Positions 62,789-64,000 of a stretch of DNA of 64,000 nucleotides are shown one piece after another. The notes below the pieces were generated by a model that ran no database searches, had not been told where the DNA came from, and saw nothing but the letters and a program-made list of their open reading frames with translations. The translations under genes were made by a program, and so were the position numbers. The DNA lies in the NCBI GenBank assembly GCA_021604505.1, contig BQJC01000001.1, positions 956,218 through 1,020,217 of the forward strand, written 5' to 3'. This stretch comes from Nitrospinaceae bacterium (lineage in GTDB: Bacteria; Nitrospinota; Nitrospinia; Nitrospinales; VA-1). The stretch's first letter is position 1; every line of letters starts with the position of its first letter.

Positions 62789-63283
62789 TTAATAGTTGAC
62801 CACAATGTTGAAGGTTCCTGAATAGGCGCCAGCAACCTGGTTGGCCCCAACGCTGAGAACACCGCCAACACCGAGTGTGTCATTCCCCGTGCCATCAAGA
62901 GTAGGCTGTCTATCAATAACGAGAGTGGAGCTCATAGCCGCTCCGGGACCTGTTAAAGAGACTGAGGTATCACTGGTGTTAGTGTTATATGCGCGATTGG
63001 GATCCCCATTTATATCAAAGACAGCACGTGCAGTACTGGGAGGAGATACCTGAGGTACAGTCGCTGTGGAGGTGCCATCAACCGCGCTGACCGTTACAGT
63101 TCCGGGGGTTGGATCTGAAACTATCCCACCAAAATTTAAATCCTGTAGATTAACAATAGTAATGGGTGTTACCACCGTAGCCTCGGCCTGCCCTGGAGCT
63201 GTTGCCGCCATTGCGTTGGATGCGCTCATTCCAGAGATCAAAAAAGCCGCTACTGCCATTTTCAACAAATTCTTTGTTTTCAT
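62789..63283 (-). CDS. DUF4402 pilin-like subunit B
   Basis: A 164-residue secreted protein: signal peptide MKTKNLLKMAVAAFLISGMS with cut after AMA, then a DUF4402 domain with VTPITIVNLQDLNFGGIVSDPTPGTVTVS and a terminal GAYSGTFNIVVNY. The start is ATG 63283, preceded by AGGAGAAGG; the longer frame up to 63337 has no ribosome site and would place 18 extra residues before the signal peptide. Its 5-prime region is packed with hairpins (63310-63474). The subunit is close in plan to A and C. Confidence 0.87.
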   Translation of the reverse strand: MKTKNLLKMAVAAFLISGMSASNAMAATAPGQAEATVVTPITIVNLQDLNFGGIVSDPTPGTVTVSAVDGTSTATVPQVSPPSTARAVFDINGDPNRAYNTNTSDTSVSLTGPGAAMSSTLVIDRQPTLDGTGNDTLGVGGVLSVGANQVAGAYSGTFNIVVNY

Positions 63284-63309
63284 TGTCCTTCTCCTGTAAA
63301 ATAAGACTG

Positions 63310-63474
63310 AATGTGGATGAGCCGCTATGCGGCACATTCTTTTTTACTCACAGCCCCCAGGCTGTGAAGCTCTACTACCGCCGAAATTTCGGCGGTAAGT
63401 TCTTTGACCGGGTCGACTTTCGCGAGTCGGCCCGGTTCTTTTATACGACCTTCCATCTCCAGAAGACTCGGAGA
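63310..63474. promoter_or_regulatory. Array of five hairpins between two DUF4402 genes
   Basis: Five inverted repeats stand in a row over 165 bases: AATGTG/CACATT (63310-63338) around GCCGC-TAT-GCGGC; TCACAGCC/GGCTGTGA (63348-63367); a perfect 22-base palindrome with arms TACCGCCGAAA and TTTCGGCGGTA (63376-63397); ACCGGGTCGACT/AGTCGGCCCGGT, 11 of 12 pairs plus G-U (63407-63436); and TCTCC/GGAGA (63456-63474). On the minus strand, in which the pilins are read, none ends in a good T-run, so processing or mRNA stability is likelier than plain termination. The fourth stem has a T-run on the plus strand. Confidence 0.7.
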
Positions 63475-63477
63475 CGA

Positions 63478-64000
63478 TTAAAAATTAACGGTAATTGTGA
63501 CATCCCCTTCATATTTCCCGTTCAATGCGTTGGCGGGAACCTGCAATGTGCCGCCCACATAGACAATATCCTCCCCAATCCCGTTGGTCTTACCTGTCAA
63601 GGTCACGATACCTCGTGTTTCGCTGAAACTTTTAAGGTCCGTAACCTGCAAACTTGGGTTTATCCCCTGGTCATGCACGGCCGGTGAACTGGACAACGCA
63701 ATATTGAAGAAGGCATCCGGTGTTCCTGAAACATCAAACTTGGCCCGATGATGAAGGGTCGCGTTACCGGGGCCCAACTCCGTACCTCCCGTTGCAGTTC
63801 GCGCGTTGTCCTCAGGAGCCACCACAACGGTTCCAGCCGTGCCTCCGGGCCGGATTTGGCCAAATTCAAGCTCTTCGGTCATCTGGATATCCAGGGGTTC
63901 GCTTACGGTGGCTGTTGCCTGCCCGGTGGCCGACGCCCCCGCAATAACAATCTGGGGCAATCCCCATTGCAGCAAGAGCACCATCATCAGATAAAAGCAT
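63478..64000 (-). CDS. DUF4402 pilin-like subunit C, N-terminus beyond the window
   Basis: The third DUF4402 protein. From Met at 63987 it gives 169 residues, but the reading frame stays open to the end of the window and the upstream codons continue a hydrophobic segment (reading CFYL before MMVLLLQWG), so the signal peptide and start probably lie outside. The mature part has the family opening VSEPLDIQMTEELEFGQIRPGGTAGTVVVAP and terminal KYEGDVTITVNF. It is the first visible gene of the pilus locus on the minus strand; more subunits may precede it. Confidence 0.85.
   Translation of the reverse strand, partial: CFYLMMVLLLQWGLPQIVIAGASATGQATATVSEPLDIQMTEELEFGQIRPGGTAGTVVVAPEDNARTATGGTELGPGNATLHHRAKFDVSGTPDAFFNIALSSSPAVHDQGINPSLQVTDLKSFSETRGIVTLTGKTNGIGEDIVYVGGTLQVPANALNGKYEGDVTITVNF

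Noticed and set aside
63376-63440. Cyclic-di-GMP riboswitch in the pilin intergenic region
   Set aside because: The conserved GEMM core words are absent on both strands; only simple stems are present.

Overview
This 64 kb window is typical bacterial chromosome: dense, short-gapped operons on both strands, no rRNA or tRNA gene that I can see, and no prophage or insertion sequence. Gene content suggests a Gram-negative autotroph using the reductive TCA cycle. The best guess is a Nitrospinota (Nitrospina-like) nitrite oxidiser or close relative. The basis is a two-subunit ATP-citrate lyase with an unusually long large subunit, a secreted heme-b domain of the type found in gamma subunits of DMSO-reductase-family enzymes (including nitrite oxidoreductase), a b6-type cytochrome b, and an outer-membrane usher. 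The phylum is inference; the gene calls are mostly solid.

Layout. 1-4.9 kb: a light/B12-type regulatory module, with a CarH-like MerR regulator, an SDR-SRPBCC fusion and a secreted protein on the minus strand, divergent from a CbiX-like gene across a shared palindrome that contains both -35 boxes. 5-9.6 kb: arginine decarboxylase, diaminopimelate decarboxylase, a YqaA-type membrane protein and pterin carbinolamine dehydratase, with several small dispersed repeats. 9.8-13.4 kb: a secreted protein and a redox operon (cysteine-rich protein, TlpA-like thioredoxin, His-rich membrane protein, fused b6-type cytochrome b, glutaredoxin-like protein). 13.5-25.7 kb: glycosyltransferase, Bpt, a leucine-rich-repeat protein, ald-dnaE, an M16 peptidase with a heme-binding lipoprotein, and a pentapeptide protein. 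25.7-31.9 kb: ilvD, a DUF4080 radical SAM protein, and hrcA-grpE-mutM. 32.1-37.5 kb: two sensor kinases flanking a NarL-type response regulator. 37.8-41.6 kb: xerC-hslV-hslU-argB. 41.9-45.4 kb: a radical SAM/DUF547/thioredoxin operon with a DoxX/MauE-like fragment. 45.4-49.7 kb: small hypotheticals, a YqeG phosphatase, a ComM/YifB AAA protein and a YVTN beta-propeller. 50.1-57.6 kb: central carbon, with an ATP-grasp/FMN-dehydrogenase fusion translationally coupled to an HpcH/HpaI-type aldolase, then aclB-aclA and a strong terminator. 58-64 kb: a chaperone-usher pilus locus with three DUF4402 subunits, the last cut by the window edge.

The parts that deserve a second look are the B12-type photoreceptor module and its shared divergent promoter, the aclA subunit whose citrate-synthase-like site appears rearranged, the coupled ATP-grasp/FMN fusion and aldolase beside it, the DUF4402 pilus locus with its array of intercistronic hairpins, and several very small membrane proteins (37, 49 and 53 residues). 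All alignments were done by eye; residue numbers come from counting the translated sequence.
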